Part shown: in pieces, positions 54,110 through 64,000 of the stretch
Layout of the letters: each line of letters starts with the position of its first letter
Numbering within the stretch: the stretch's first letter is position 1
Assembly: GCA_963921195.1 (NCBI GenBank)
Contig: OY992536.1
Location: 107,720,778-107,784,777 of the forward strand
Length of the DNA: 64,000 nt
Reading direction: 5' to 3'
DNA from: Pegoplata infirma
Lineage: Eukaryota; Arthropoda; Insecta; Diptera; Anthomyiidae
The notes under the pieces: model-generated
Databases searched by the model: none
Told to the model about the DNA's origin: nothing
The model's input: the letters and a program-made list of their open reading frames with translations, nothing else
Position numbers and translations under genes: made by a program

Positions 54110-55340
54110 AAAAAAAAAATATATATTTACTGTTTTTATCTTCTTTTTGTTTGTTTTAAGATAAAAAAAAATCTGTAGGAAATTTTTCTTACAAAAAATC
54201 TAGTTTTTAATGGACTAGGAAAAAAATTGAAAAATTCTTCAGAGAAAAAATTATTTTTTTTTAGTTAATTTTATATTTTTAACGTATTTCGGTTTGCTTT
54301 AAGATTTAGAAAAAATAAAAAAAAAAAAAATAAAAAATTTTTTCATATGAAAAATCAATTTTTTAATGTTTTTTGGTCACTTTGGCCTCGGAAAAAATTG
54401 AAAAATTCTTCAAAGAAATTTTTTTTTTTTTTTTTAAGTTAATTTTATATTTTTAACGTATTTTGGTTTGCTTTGAGATTAAGAAAAATATAAAAAAATA
54501 AATTCTAAAAAAAATTTTCATACGAAAAATCGATTTTTTTATGTTTTTTGGTCACTTTGGCCTCGGAAAAAATTTAAAAATTCTTCAGAGAAAAAATTAT
54601 TTTTTTTAAGTTAATTTTATTTTTTTAACGTATTTTAATTTGCTTTAAGATTTAGAAAAAAATAAAAAAAAATTTCTAAAAAAAATTTTCATACGAAAAA
54701 TCGATTTTTTAATGTTTTTTGGTCACTTTGGCCTCGGTAAAAAATTGAAAAATTCTTCAGAGAAAAAATTATTTTTTTTTTTTAAGTTAATTTTATATTT
54801 TTAACGTATTTTGGTTTGCATTTAGATTTAGAAAAAAATAAAAAAAAAATCCAAAAAAAAATGTTCATACGAAAAATCGATTTTTTAATGTTTTTTGGTC
54901 ACTTTGGCCTCGGAAAAAATTGAAAAATTCTTCAGAGAAAATATTATTTGTTTTTTAAGTTAATTTTATATTTTCAACGTATTTTGGTTTGCATTAAGAT
55001 TTAGAAAAAAATACAAAAAAATTTCTAAAAAAAAATTTTCATACGAAAAATCGATTTTTTAATGTTTTTTGGTCTTCAGAGAAAAAATTATTTTTTTTTT
55101 AAGTTAATTTTATTTTTTTAACGTATTTTAATTTGCTTTAAGATATAGAAAAAAATAAAAAAAAAAATCTGAAAAAAATTTCTCACACGAAAAATTGATT
55201 TTTTAATGTTTTTTGGTCACTTTGGCCTCGGAAAAAATTGAAAAATTCTTCAGAGAAAAAATTATTTTTTTTAAGTTAATTTTATATTTTTAACGTATTT
55301 TATAGTTTGCTTTAAGATTTAGAAAAAAATAAAACAAAAA
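54110..55340 (-). repeat. ~174-bp satellite array, reverse block
   Basis: Monomers are recognised by GGTCACTTTGGCCTCGG at about 54374, 54550, 54721, 54897 and 55215 (one truncated unit between the last two). Spacing is 171-176 bp. Each unit is ~90% A/T apart from that GC patch and includes TTCTTCAGAGAAAAAATTA and AAGTTAATTTTATATTTTTAACG. No ORF. Confidence 0.9.
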
Positions 55341-56644
55341 AATAAAAAAATATAAAAAAAACAAATAATTTTTTCTCTAAAGAATTTTTCAATTTTTTCC
55401 GAGGCCAAAGTGACCAAAAAACATTACACAATCGATTTTTCGTGTGAGAAATTTTTTTCAGAATTTTTTATTTATTTTTTTCTAAATCTTTAAGCAAATT
55501 AAAATACGTTAAAAAATAAAATTAACTTAAAAAAAAAAAAAAATTTTTTCTCTGAAGAACTTTTCAATTTTTTCCGAGGCCAAAGTGACCAAAAAAACAT
55601 TAAAAAATAGATTTTTCGTATGAAATTTTTTTTTTAGAATTTTTTTTTTTATTTTTTTCTAAATCTTAATGCAAACCAAAATACGTTAAAAATATAAAAT
55701 TAACTTAAAAAAAAAATAATTTTTTCTCTGAAGAATTTTTCAATTTTTTCCGAGGCCAAAGTGACCAAAAAACATTAAAAAATCGATTTTTCGTGTGAGA
55801 AATTTTTTTCAGAATTTTTTTTTATTTTTTTCTAAATCTTAAAGCAAATTAAAATACGTTAAAAAAATAAAATTAACTTAAAAAAAAATAATTTTTTCTC
55901 TGAAGAATTTTTCAATTTTTTCCGATGCCAAAGTGACCAAAAAACATTAAAAAATCAATTTTTCGTATGAAAATTTTTTTTAGAAATTTTTTTGTATTTT
56001 TTTCTAAATCTTAATGCAAACCAAAATACGTTGAAAATATAAAATTAACTTAAAAAAAAATAATTTTTTCTCTAAAGAATTTTTCAATTTTTTCCGAGGC
56101 CAAATTGGCCAAAAAACATTAAAAAATCGATTTTTCGTATGAAAATTTTTTTTTAGATTTATTTTTTTATTTTTTTCTAAATCTTAAAGCATACCAAAAT
56201 ACGTTAAAAATATAAAATTAACTTAAAAAAAAAATATTTTTTTCTCTGAAGAATTTTTCAATTTTTTCCGAGGCCAAAATGACCAAAAAACATTAAAAAA
56301 TTGATTTTTCGTATGCAAAATTTTTTTTGAATTATTTTTTTATTTTTTTCTAAATCTTAATGGAAACCAAAATACGTTAAAAATATAAAATTAACTTAAA
56401 AAAAAAATAATTTTTTCTCTGAAGAATTTTTCAATTTTTTCCGAGGCCAAAGTGACCAAAAAACATTAAAAAATCGATTTTTCGTGTGAGAAATTTTTTT
56501 TTAGAATTTTTTTTTTATTTTTTTCTAAATCTTAATGCAAACCAAAATAAGTTAAAAATATAAAATTAACTTAAAAAATAAATAATTTTTTCTCTGAAGA
56601 ATTGTTCAATTTTTTCCGAGGCCAAAGTGACCAAAAAACATTAA

Positions 56645-57292
56645 ACAAGTAAAAAAGTTAAATTCGGCCTTGCCGAATGTAGTGATACCCTCCACAATTT
56701 CAAAAAGATTATTGCAAACAACTTTATTTAAAAGGAAATTACTTTTGAAAAAAAATTTTTTTTTTAAAAAAAATTTCCGCGAAAAAAAAATCCGCGATTT
56801 CTTCTTTTTTTGTCAAAAAATATGTTCGTACTTGTTTAAATACCATTTGGTGTTCAATTATGTTCACATATGTCAACCAGAAGCCGAATTAAAGCATTTT
56901 GTATTTTTAGGTTATGTTGAATGTACTGAAATTTTTGAGGTGTGCTTACATTTTCGTTCATAACTTTTGAACCGCTGAACCGATATCGCTCAAATGCAAT
57001 ACCAAACTTCTCGGGAGAACTTCCAACATATATGTTAAGTTTCAGTCATCTCTGTGCAATATTTTGTCGGCGAGAGCATTTTCCACAGACAGACAGACAG
57101 ACGGACAGACGGACAGACGGACAGACGGACAGACGGACAGACGGACAGACGGACATCGCTAGAATGTCTTAAAATCGATCGGGCATCATGAATATATATA
57201 CTTTATGGGGTCCCAGACCGATATTTCGATGAGTTACAAACGGAATGACAAACTTATATATACCCTCTATCACTAAGTGGAGGGTATAAAAA
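56645..57292. mobile_element. mini-me-like element inserted in the satellite
   Basis: It runs from AAGTTAAATTCGGCCTTGCC to GTGGAGGGTATA inside one satellite monomer. It carries a (GACA/GACG)n tract (57087-57153), a conserved TCGCTAGAATGTCTTAAAATC core, and a short (TA)n. This is the layout described for dipteran mini-me repeats, with (GTCY)n and (TA)n around a core. Related pieces occur at 17.25/20.8, 21.5, 61.9-62.2 and 63.05-63.66 kb. Confidence 0.7.
57087..57153. repeat. (GACR)n microsatellite
   Basis: About 16 tetranucleotide units alternating GACA and GACG; the reverse complement is (GTCY)n. Confidence 0.95.
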
Positions 57293-58344
57293 TCGATTTT
57301 TCGTATGAAAATTTTTTTTTAGAATTTATTTTTTTATTTTTTTCTAAATCTTAAACCAAACCAAAATACGTTAAAAATAAAAATTAACTTAAAAAACAAA
57401 TAATTTTTTCTCTGAAGATTTTTTCAATTTTTTCCGAGGCCAAAGTGACCAAAAAAAGCAAATTAAAATATGTTAAAAAAATAAAATTAACTTAAAAATA
57501 AATCATTTTTTCTCTGAAGAATTTTTCAATTTTTTCCGAGGCCAAAGTGACCAAAAAACATTAAAAAATCAATTTTCCGTAGGAAAATTTTTTTTTTAGA
57601 ATTTTTTTTAAATTTTTCTAAATCTTAATGCAAACCAAAATACGTTAAAAATATAAAATTAACTTAAAAAAAATAAATAATTTTTTCTCTGAAGAATTTT
57701 TCAATTTTTTCCGAGGCCAAAGTGACCATAAAACATTTAAAAATCGATTTTTCGTATGAAAATTTTTTTTTAGAATTTTTTTTATTTTTTTCCAAATCTT
57801 AAACCAAACCAAAATAAGTTAAAAATACAAAATTAATTTAAAAAAAAAAAAATTTTTTTCTTTGAAGAATTTTTCAATTTTTTCCGAGGCCAAAGTGGCC
57901 AAAAAACATTAAAAAATCGATTTTTCGTGAGAGAAATTTTATTTAGAATTTTTTTTTATTTTTTTCTAAATCTTAAAGCAAATCAAAATAAGATAAAATT
58001 ATAAAATTGATTTAAAAAAAAATTAATTTTTTTTTTTTATTTTTCATCAGAAAAAGATGAAAAACCGCTATTTTTTGTTGGAACTAGCAATCGTTTCAAT
58101 TAGAAATTTGGTATAATAAGAGATTTAGCATTGTTAAGTTAATTTTTCATGAGATTTTCAATAAGTATTTAACAGGGAATTTTGGAAAACCTTTAAACTT
58201 TAACAACGATTTACTCGAAATATTGTGGGCGGGATTTGGCCACATTGGCTTCCGAAAAGCTCATATATTACATTATGGGGTCCTAACCCGATAAAGAGTT
58301 GTAAGCTTAAAATTTTGAGTTACAATGTTGGTTTAAGGTGATGT

Positions 58345-58588
58345 CTACAAATTAGCATTAGATAATCTTTTTGATGTACATTCATCCTAATGTTTAAATT
58401 TATTAGATCTGCCTGGTATATAAATTGAATCGGATCAGATTTATTAGTAATTGTATTTAATCAGATCCCGGATTTGACTACTAATCCCGGTTATAAAATA
58501 TCTGATCAGATACAATTGAAATAATCAGATCTGAACAGATCTTATCATATCTGAACAGATCTTATCATATCTAATCGATTTTTACGCT
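58345..58588. mobile_element. GATC-rich MITE copy next to the osa acceptor
   Basis: It contains TCTAATCGATTTTTAC at the right end and dense ATCTGATC/GAACAGATC motifs, like 15078-15326. The left end is diverged. It ends ~75 bp before the AG at 58660-58661. Confidence 0.6.
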
Positions 58589-58647
58589 GGTCTTTTCAAT
58601 CTGATATTCATTTAAGAGAAAAATTGTTATTAATAAATAATTTTTAT

Positions 58648-58661
58648 TTGTTTCTTTTCAG
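58648..58661 (+). other. osa: Splice acceptor of the osa coding exon
   Basis: TTTGTTTCTTTTCAG precedes ATAACACGC. The pyrimidine tract is good. It implies an upstream non-coding exon joined across a long intron. Confidence 0.75.
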
Positions 58662-58773
58662 ATAACACGCACCTAAAGTTGCAGCGGGGAAGGAGGTTTT
58701 TCTCAATATTTATTGTTGTTTTAAGCTGCAACTAAACCGGAAACCGAGTTGCAAGAATAGTGTTAAACAAGTA
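58662..58773 (+). other. osa: osa 5' UTR part in the first coding exon
   Basis: 112 bases between the acceptor and the start codon, with no upstream ATG. GTTGCAG/CTGCAAC words allow a small hairpin. Confidence 0.65.
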
Positions 58774-59739
58774 ATGAATGAGAAAATAAAATCACCCTCG
58801 GGGCAGGGTGGTGCTGGATCTGGTGCGGGTTCAGCAGCAACTGGTGGCGCAACAACAGCACCATCTGGAAATGGCAGCTCGGCAAGTGGCAGTACGACAG
58901 GTGGTCCATCTGCACCCTCACCAGGAGCAGGAGCAGGTGGAAATTCAAGCGGTGGTCCACCAACACCAAATAATGGCAGTGACACACAGGCCCAAATGCC
59001 ACAACATCCATATGGACCACCAGGTGGTGGTGAACCTGTAATGTCACACTATCATATGCATCAACAACCACCACACCCACAACATATGCCACCACATCCA
59101 CAGGGAGGACCTGGAGGACCACCAGCACCACCGTCAGGTGAACATCCAGGTAAAGATGGTGCTGAGTATGGACAAAGTCCGTTAGGTGGTCCACCACCAC
59201 CAATACCTGGAGGACATCATCCCATGTATGGACGTTATCATCACGGTGATCCTAATATGGATCCATATCGCTATGGTCATTCGCCAATGCAACAACCACC
59301 GCCTGGTGGAAAACCACAATCTTCACCTGGCAGTGGTCCAGGCATTGGTTCACCTAGTCGACCACCACCCCAAAGGTATATACCGGGTCAACCACCACAG
59401 GGTCCTACTCCGACATTAAATTCATTGTTGCAATCATCACATCCGCCACCACCACCACAGCATAGGTATACGAATAGTTATGATCCACAGCAACCGCCCC
59501 AACAGCAGCCACCACCTCAGCAATCACAAGCACCACCACAACCGGGTGCTGGTGGACCCCAACCTCCAGGTGGTCCAACGCAAAGTGGCCCACCTGGTCC
59601 ACCACCACAACATGGAGGACCACCTGGGCCGCCACCACATCAATCGCCGTATGGTGGCCAACAAAGTGGTTGGGCACCTCCACCTAGACCTTATAGTCCA
59701 CAATTAGGACCTTCACAGCAGTATCGAACACCACCACCG
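58774..59739 (+). CDS. osa: osa, first coding exon (SWI/SNF BAP-complex ARID subunit)
   Basis: 322 codons to the donor CCG|GTAAGT at 59739/59740, phase 0; reading through the donor adds only three residues before a stop, so this is an exon, not a whole gene. In flies Osa is a >2000-residue nuclear subunit of the Brahma (BAP) chromatin-remodelling complex; its ARID DNA-binding domain lies in later exons, outside this window. Seen here: start M-N-E-K-I-K-S-P, then Gly/Ser-rich (to ~60), then Pro/Gly/Gln/His-rich low complexity. Conserved landmarks are D-P-N-M-D-P-Y-R-Y-G (~166-175), Q-R-Y-I-P-G-Q-P-P-Q-G (~200-210), P-T-P-T-L-N-S-L-L (~211-219; an L-x-x-L-L core shared with vertebrate ARID1) and Y-S-P-Q-L-G-P-S-Q-Q-Y-R-T-P-P-P at the end. 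The start is chosen because of this N-terminus and the absence of earlier ATGs in the exon. Codon use is balanced, unlike the AT-rich surroundings. Confidence 0.92.
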
Positions 59740-60244
59740 GTAAGTTTTTAAAATTAATCATAAGATTCTGAGAATTTTATTCGACAATTTTGAATTTTAA
59801 AAAATAACTTTTTAAAGAGGAAATAATATTATTAAAGTGATATCTCTATAAATTTTTCTTTTTAAATAGTGTTTTAGAATTTTTCATTGGAAAAATGTCT
59901 AAGAACCTAAAAATTTTTCTATAGGTATAAAAAACGTTTTAGAATTTAAAGAATTTTCTTAAAAACATTAGAAGGTATTAAACCCATAAAATCTATTCTG
60001 AAATAATTTCTATCGAAAAATTCTATGAAATTCAAGATATTTTTTTTAGAAAAGTGTATCAGATTTTTTTTAGGAAAAATGTTTTAGAATCTGGTAATTT
60101 TTTAGAATTTGGAATTTTTCGTTTACGAAAAATGTTACAGGATTAGAGAATTTTTTGAAATATGAAAATTATTTTCGAACTTATCTATGAGAAAAGTGCA
60201 TCCAAATTTGTAAATTATGATAGAAAAAGAATGTCTTTTGAAGT
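59740..60244. repeat. Start of osa intron with CTATAG-type degenerate repeats
   Basis: The donor GTAAGT at 59740 is followed by irregular repeats of GAATxTxAGAATTTTT and TTTCTATxGAAAAA, the same dispersed family as at 26.1 and 41.2 kb. No gene. Confidence 0.7.
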
Positions 60245-60426
60245 ACACGCAAAAACGCTAATACTTATTATCCAAGTTTTTGTGTAAAATTCAACCCACC
60301 AAGTGCTTTTGCCTAATTTAGCCAATTTGTCTAGAACAAAAACTTGGTTAACTTACGTAAATAAACTTGGTAGGTTTTATGTTGTACAAAAAACTTAGTT
60401 AAAATAAGTGTAAGTGTTTTTCCGTG
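60245..60426. mobile_element. ~180-bp hairpin MITE (CACGCAAAAA family)
   Basis: CACGCAAAAACGCTAATACTTATT is mirrored by AATAAGTGTAAGTGTTTTTCCGTG, with inner arms around CTTGGT. TA precedes the left end; the right flank is AA. Related by its termini to 8250-9532. Confidence 0.65.
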
Positions 60427-61906
60427 AAAGCATTATTCACGTTTTTTATTCACTCCTCGGTGTTCCGAAGAAATATCCTATCAGTGTAGTAACAGACAAC
60501 CACAAATGACATTTAAAATTTTGATACATGAGCCAAATGAAATCTTACTAAAATCAAAACCAATCAACATCATTATTATCATTGTCGTCGTCGTCTACAT
60601 AAAGCATGTTCTTACCCTATCACAATATTTTTTTTATTTATTGTGACGTCACAATTATACCGTTAAGCCATTAAGAAAGGTTAATAAACCTAAATAAAAA
60701 AAAATATTGAATGATTTCAAAACAAAAAAAAATATATATAAATTTAATGTGTTTGTGTGATGATGCGAGTGGTATATAAACAAACACCCAAACTTACCTC
60801 CATATCATATTGTATACTATGAGGAACAACAACAGCAACAACAACAGCAACAACAAAACATACATGCAAACATACAATTTAAATATAAAAATAAAAAAAA
60901 AAAATTGTAAATTGGTTAATCGCATACACCACTACTAAAAATTCATTCAAAAAAGAAAAAAAAAAAAATGAAATGAAAATAAAAACAGCTGATATAAACA
61001 GACCGTCAAGACCGTTTGTGTCAGGCAAGTGGCAAAGTTTTTATTTTTTTTTATATAAATAATATACAAACCTACATATAAACAAACATTCAAACTTACA
61101 TACATACGTGTTGTATATTAGTAAATGTAAATATATATGTTGGTTAGGTTTTGTGCAAAAAAAAAGTATAAATAATATATATTTTTAGGTATGTAGTTAT
61201 GTACTGTATAGTACCGGTGTACCCGGTGTTTTCGTTTTTGTTATTGTCGTATCACATTCAACTTAAAATAAATCCACACTTCATAGAACTTTATAAGATG
61301 TACAATATGTGTAGAAAAGTATGTTTGTATGTCAGAGTTTGTAAATGTCTGTCTGAGTGGCTGGCTGGTTAGTTTAGCTGGATGATGATGATTATGTTCC
61401 TGCTGCTGCTCATGATGACGACGATGTCTTCTTTTGTTTTGGTATTTTACTGCAGTCAGCCAGTTAGTTGTGGCTGTTGCCTTTGGTTAGCTGTTGATTT
61501 TATATTTTATATATATTTTCAAAAGAAAAGGCATGTTACCAAATTGGTTTACTTCTAGTTGGGTTTTGTATTTTTTTTTTTTTTTTTTCTATGAAAAAAC
61601 ACTTTTTGCCCTCTGAACACCATTAAGAACAGCTCCAGCAATATTTATCAAAACTGTAAATACTAAAAGTAATTTAAGACAGTGCATTCCTTAATATCGC
61701 AGTTGAAAAATGTGTCACCGAGGAAATTTACATAGTGATTCCTTGAGGAAATGTCTTCAGGTTCTGATAAATCATTGGTAATCTTTGATGACATATCCTC
61801 AATTAAATAAATTGCATATCGTATTTTTGCGAAAGTAACGAAAATGATTAGTAAATATTTCTTTCGTAATATTTACGAATGTTGTCTACATATTACGAAA
61901 AAAAAA
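60427..61906 (+). other. osa: osa intron, mostly unique low-complexity DNA
   Basis: Contains (CAA/CAG)n at 60823-60868, ATACATA-rich text, and GATGATGATG/CTGCTGCTG words near 61380-61430. No exon, gene or transposon end could be supported, but such non-repetitive intron DNA may be regulatory. Confidence 0.5.
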
Positions 61907-63440
61907 ATTGCGTTTTTCAGAGGTTGGTTTATTTCTTTAAGTGGAAACTTTGCCCACATACGAACTTAACCTGCTGATGACCAAAAGACTTGTCCTTGCT
62001 AAACTTCAGGAGACTAGCCTTTTTATTTTGGATGGTATCCGTGTTTTATACAGACGTACATTAATAGAATGCCTTAGAATCTATCATGGATCAATAATAT
62101 ATATACTTTACGGGGTCCCCGACCGATATTTCGAAGCGTTATAGACGGAATGACAAAGTGAGTATACCCCAATACTGTAGTTGGAGGGCATAAAACACCC
62201 TTTAAGCATGCATTTAAAGATTTCTTCTTTTTTCATTAGTTTCGTAAAATTACAAAATTCTTGGTTATTTTTTTTCGTAATATAAAAGTCCACTTTTGTA
62301 ATTTTACGAAAGTAGGTTAGGTTAGGTTATGGTGGATGGCATTGGCATAAACCAATGCCCGTAGAGGCCGACTTGTGGCCCATTATGATTTCAGTTTCCC
62401 CTTCTTCTTAGATAAAAATCAATAGTTGCATCTATGCATTCCACTTCGATGTTTTGATAAACGCCAATAATGTCCATGGATTTATTCCTCGGATTTCATG
62501 TAAATTCTGAAAGAAAAAAGAGCCAAATAATTTAAATCTCCTAAAAAGACAGTGCAGGGCATTCACATAAAAAGTGAAAACTGTCTTCAACAGCTTCCCT
62601 ACACCATCGGCATGTATCATCATCTACTCTTCCAATTCTTACCATGTGTTTACCCAGGGTGTTGTGGCCTGTAATCAAATTAATTACCATTCTCAATTGT
62701 CTTCTATCCATATCAAGAAGAACTTGGCTTTGTTTCAACGAATTTTCATTCCATAATTATTTTGTCTGAATACAGCAGTCCGACTGAGTCCATCGGGTTA
62801 ACCAAGTTTCTCTCGCTTCCAGTCTAATCCGTTGCGAGATTAGAGATAGAGGTGGATAGACTCACTCACAGCCAATTCCTGTGAAAGGTTGGCTCCCCGC
62901 TTAGCAAGTTCATCTGCCTAACGAAAAAAGGAATGTAAATGCCTCTTTCGTAAAATATACGAATGTTGACTACATATTACAAAAAAAAAGTGTACAGACT
63001 TTCGTATTTTTACGACAATAATTCGTTAAAACTTCTTTCGTAAAATATACGAAAGTGGACTTTTATATTACGAAAAAAAATAACCAAGAATTTTGTAATT
63101 TTACGAAACTAATGAAAAAAGAAGAAATCTTTAAATGCATGCTTAAAGGGTGTTTTATGCCCTCCAACTACAGTATTGGGGTATACTCACTTTGTCATTC
63201 CGTCTATAACGCTTCGAAATATCGGTCGGGGACCCCGTAAAGTATATATATTATTGATCCATGATAGATTCTAAGCCATTCTATTAATGTACGTCTGTAT
63301 AAAACACGGATACCATCCAAAATAAAAAAGCTAGTCTCCTGAAGTATAGCAAGGACAAGTCTTTTGGTCATCAGCAGGTTAAGTTCGTATGTGGGCAAAG
63401 TTTCCCTTAAAGAAATAAACCAACCTCTGAAAAACGCAAT
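61907..63440. repeat. Inverted duplication (~400-bp arms) around a LINE fragment
   Basis: Arms 61907-62303 and 63043-63440 are almost identical in inverted orientation; they include mini-me-type text (AATATATATACTTTACGGGG, ACGGAATGACAAAGTGAGTA). A 61-codon frame is literally the same in both arms (62293-62108 on -, 63055-63240 on +), which reflects the duplication and not coding. The spacer holds a LINE 3' fragment. Confidence 0.85.
62310..62920 (-). pseudogene. LINE 3' fragment with a (CCTAA)n tail, decayed
   Basis: On the + strand it opens with TAGGTTAGGTTAGGTTA at 62314, the reverse of the CCTAA tail. On the - strand the coding remnant begins with the RNase H end (A-D-E-L-A-K-R-G at about 62920-62897), has a stop near 62835, then L-I-T-G-H-N...C-R-W-C...F-L-C-E-C-P at 62738-62541, a frameshift, and I-K-T-S-K-W-N-A before the stop at 62432. 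A third, diverged family of the clade seen at 11.8 and 50.4 kb. ACGAAA flanks both sides, a possible target duplication. Confidence 0.75.
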
Positions 63441-63687
63441 TTTTATAGTGTTTTTTTTTTTTTGCATTTTTGTTAAACAAATGAAACATTTTAATGTCAA
63501 AAAAAAATGTAAAGTACTGTGCTTCGACCCAGAGGATTAGAAAATGTCTTGTGGTCGTGGGTATAAAGAATTAATTTCAATAATAATAACTCTGATATTT
63601 TTTACATATTTGGGGTATAAAAGATTCGGCACAGCCGAACTTAAAGCTCTCACTTGGTTTTTATTAATTTTAAGGATCAAATAACAT
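63441..63687. repeat. mini-me-like terminus
   Basis: GGGGTATAAAAGATTCGGCACAGCCGAACTTAAAGCTCTCACTTGG at 63611-63656 is the characteristic end, with the small TTCGGC...GCCGAA hairpin. No gene. Confidence 0.6.
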
Positions 63688-63688
63688 T

Positions 63689-63745
63689 TGAGGCTAATCG
63701 GATCAAACAAAACTTGAGGCTAATCGGATCAAACAAAATTTGAGG
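63689..63745. repeat. 26-bp tandem repeat, 2+ units
   Basis: TGAGGCTAATCGGATCAAAC repeats at 63689 and 63715, and TGAGGCT again at 63741. Confidence 0.85.
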
Positions 63746-64000
63746 CTTGATGATATAAGTTTTTTTTTTACATGTGGGGAGGTGGTCCTCCAAAAAAATC
63801 ATCTCAACTTATCATCATAAGTTATTGTAGTGTGAACGTAGCCTTAAACGAAATCACAGTAAATAATGAATGAAATCTTATATGTCTCTGTTAAGAAGAA
63901 ACAATTAATTGCTTGGAAATGTTGCTGTCAAAACGTTGTTCATATTCTCAAGAAAGAATTTTTACATATAATTTCGTTTATTTAACGAAATTTTTTCTTT
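63746..64000. other. Window end, no gene
   Basis: CATCTCAACTTA...TAAGTT...GTAGTGTGAAC at about 63800-63836 resembles, in reverse, the text at about 6048-6090 at the end of the foldback copy 1. Nothing else recognised. Confidence 0.4.

Larger units (their letters stand above)
55350..58030 (+). repeat. ~174-bp satellite array, forward block
   Basis: The same monomer in opposite orientation, marked by CCGAGGCCAAAGTGACC at about 55399, 55575, 55751, 55921, 56094, 56268, 56441, 56616, 57437, 57536, 57711 and 57886. Spacing is 170-176 bp except a 99-bp deleted unit at 57437-57536 and the mini-me insertion after 56645. Monomers differ by scattered changes, so homogenisation is incomplete. Confidence 0.9.

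Noticed and set aside
58763..59203. Long - strand frames opposite the osa exon
   Set aside because: Shadow frames of the Pro/Gly/Gln-rich coding sequence; His/Val-rich composition follows from CCA/CAC repeats on the + strand.
62108..63240. Identical 61-codon frames in opposite orientation
   Set aside because: They are the two arms of an inverted duplication of mini-me-type repeat, not a conserved gene.

Overview
The window is nuclear DNA of a higher fly (Diptera, most likely a large-genome calyptrate). It is AT-rich and intron-like, dominated by transposable elements, with one recognisable host coding exon: the first coding exon of osa (the trithorax-group, ARID-type subunit of the Brahma/SWI-SNF complex, ARID1 in vertebrates) at 58774-59739 on the + strand. 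A splice acceptor precedes it at 58661 and a donor follows at 59740. Much of the sequence before it is therefore probably the long 5' intron of osa, and the sequence after it is the next intron. Low-complexity, repeat-free stretches at about 9.9-11.6 kb and 29.9-30.8 kb look like 5' UTR or promoter DNA and could hold upstream exons; this is inference. There are no prokaryotic features, no rRNA and no CRISPR; one degenerate tRNA-like sequence is present.

Region by region. 1-4.15 kb: no recognisable gene. 4.15-9.53 kb: nested TIR and foldback elements, including a 1.9-kb foldback (4387-6279), two copies of a 680-bp element (6308-6987 and 7384-8061) and a TA-flanked element with duplicated exon-like segments (8250-9532). 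9.53-11.6 kb: candidate osa upstream region. 11.65-16.40 kb: a short TIR element inflated by a LINE 3' fragment, an element with a relic ORF and a piggyBac-like element. 16.4-21.2 kb: a foldback, then a hAT element (8-bp target duplication) that holds a CR1/L2-like LINE. 21.2-29.7 kb: LINE relics, two hAT MITEs inserted side by side, a piggyBac-like end, foldbacks and MITEs with TAA duplications. 32.3-41.0 kb: a Ty3/gypsy-type LTR retrotransposon on the - strand with 199-bp LTRs that look identical, interrupted between gag and pol by a 3.9-kb foldback. 42.6-47.15 kb: a second copy of the relic-ORF element, nested four deep. 47.7-48.6 kb: the undisrupted relative of the 4-7 kb element. 50.4-53.2 kb: a LINE with an open 900-codon RT/RNase H frame. 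54.1-58.0 kb: two head-to-head arrays of a ~174-bp AT-rich satellite. 58.66-59.74 kb: osa exon. 59.7-64 kb: intron DNA with an inverted duplication around a third LINE 3' end.

The genes do not form a pathway. The window is a stratified record of insertions in an osa intron. The most useful material is insertion history readable without alignments: empty versus filled sites between element copies, 8-bp and TAA target duplications shared by adjacent insertions, and two divergent copies of an unrecognised ORF that keep protein-level similarity.
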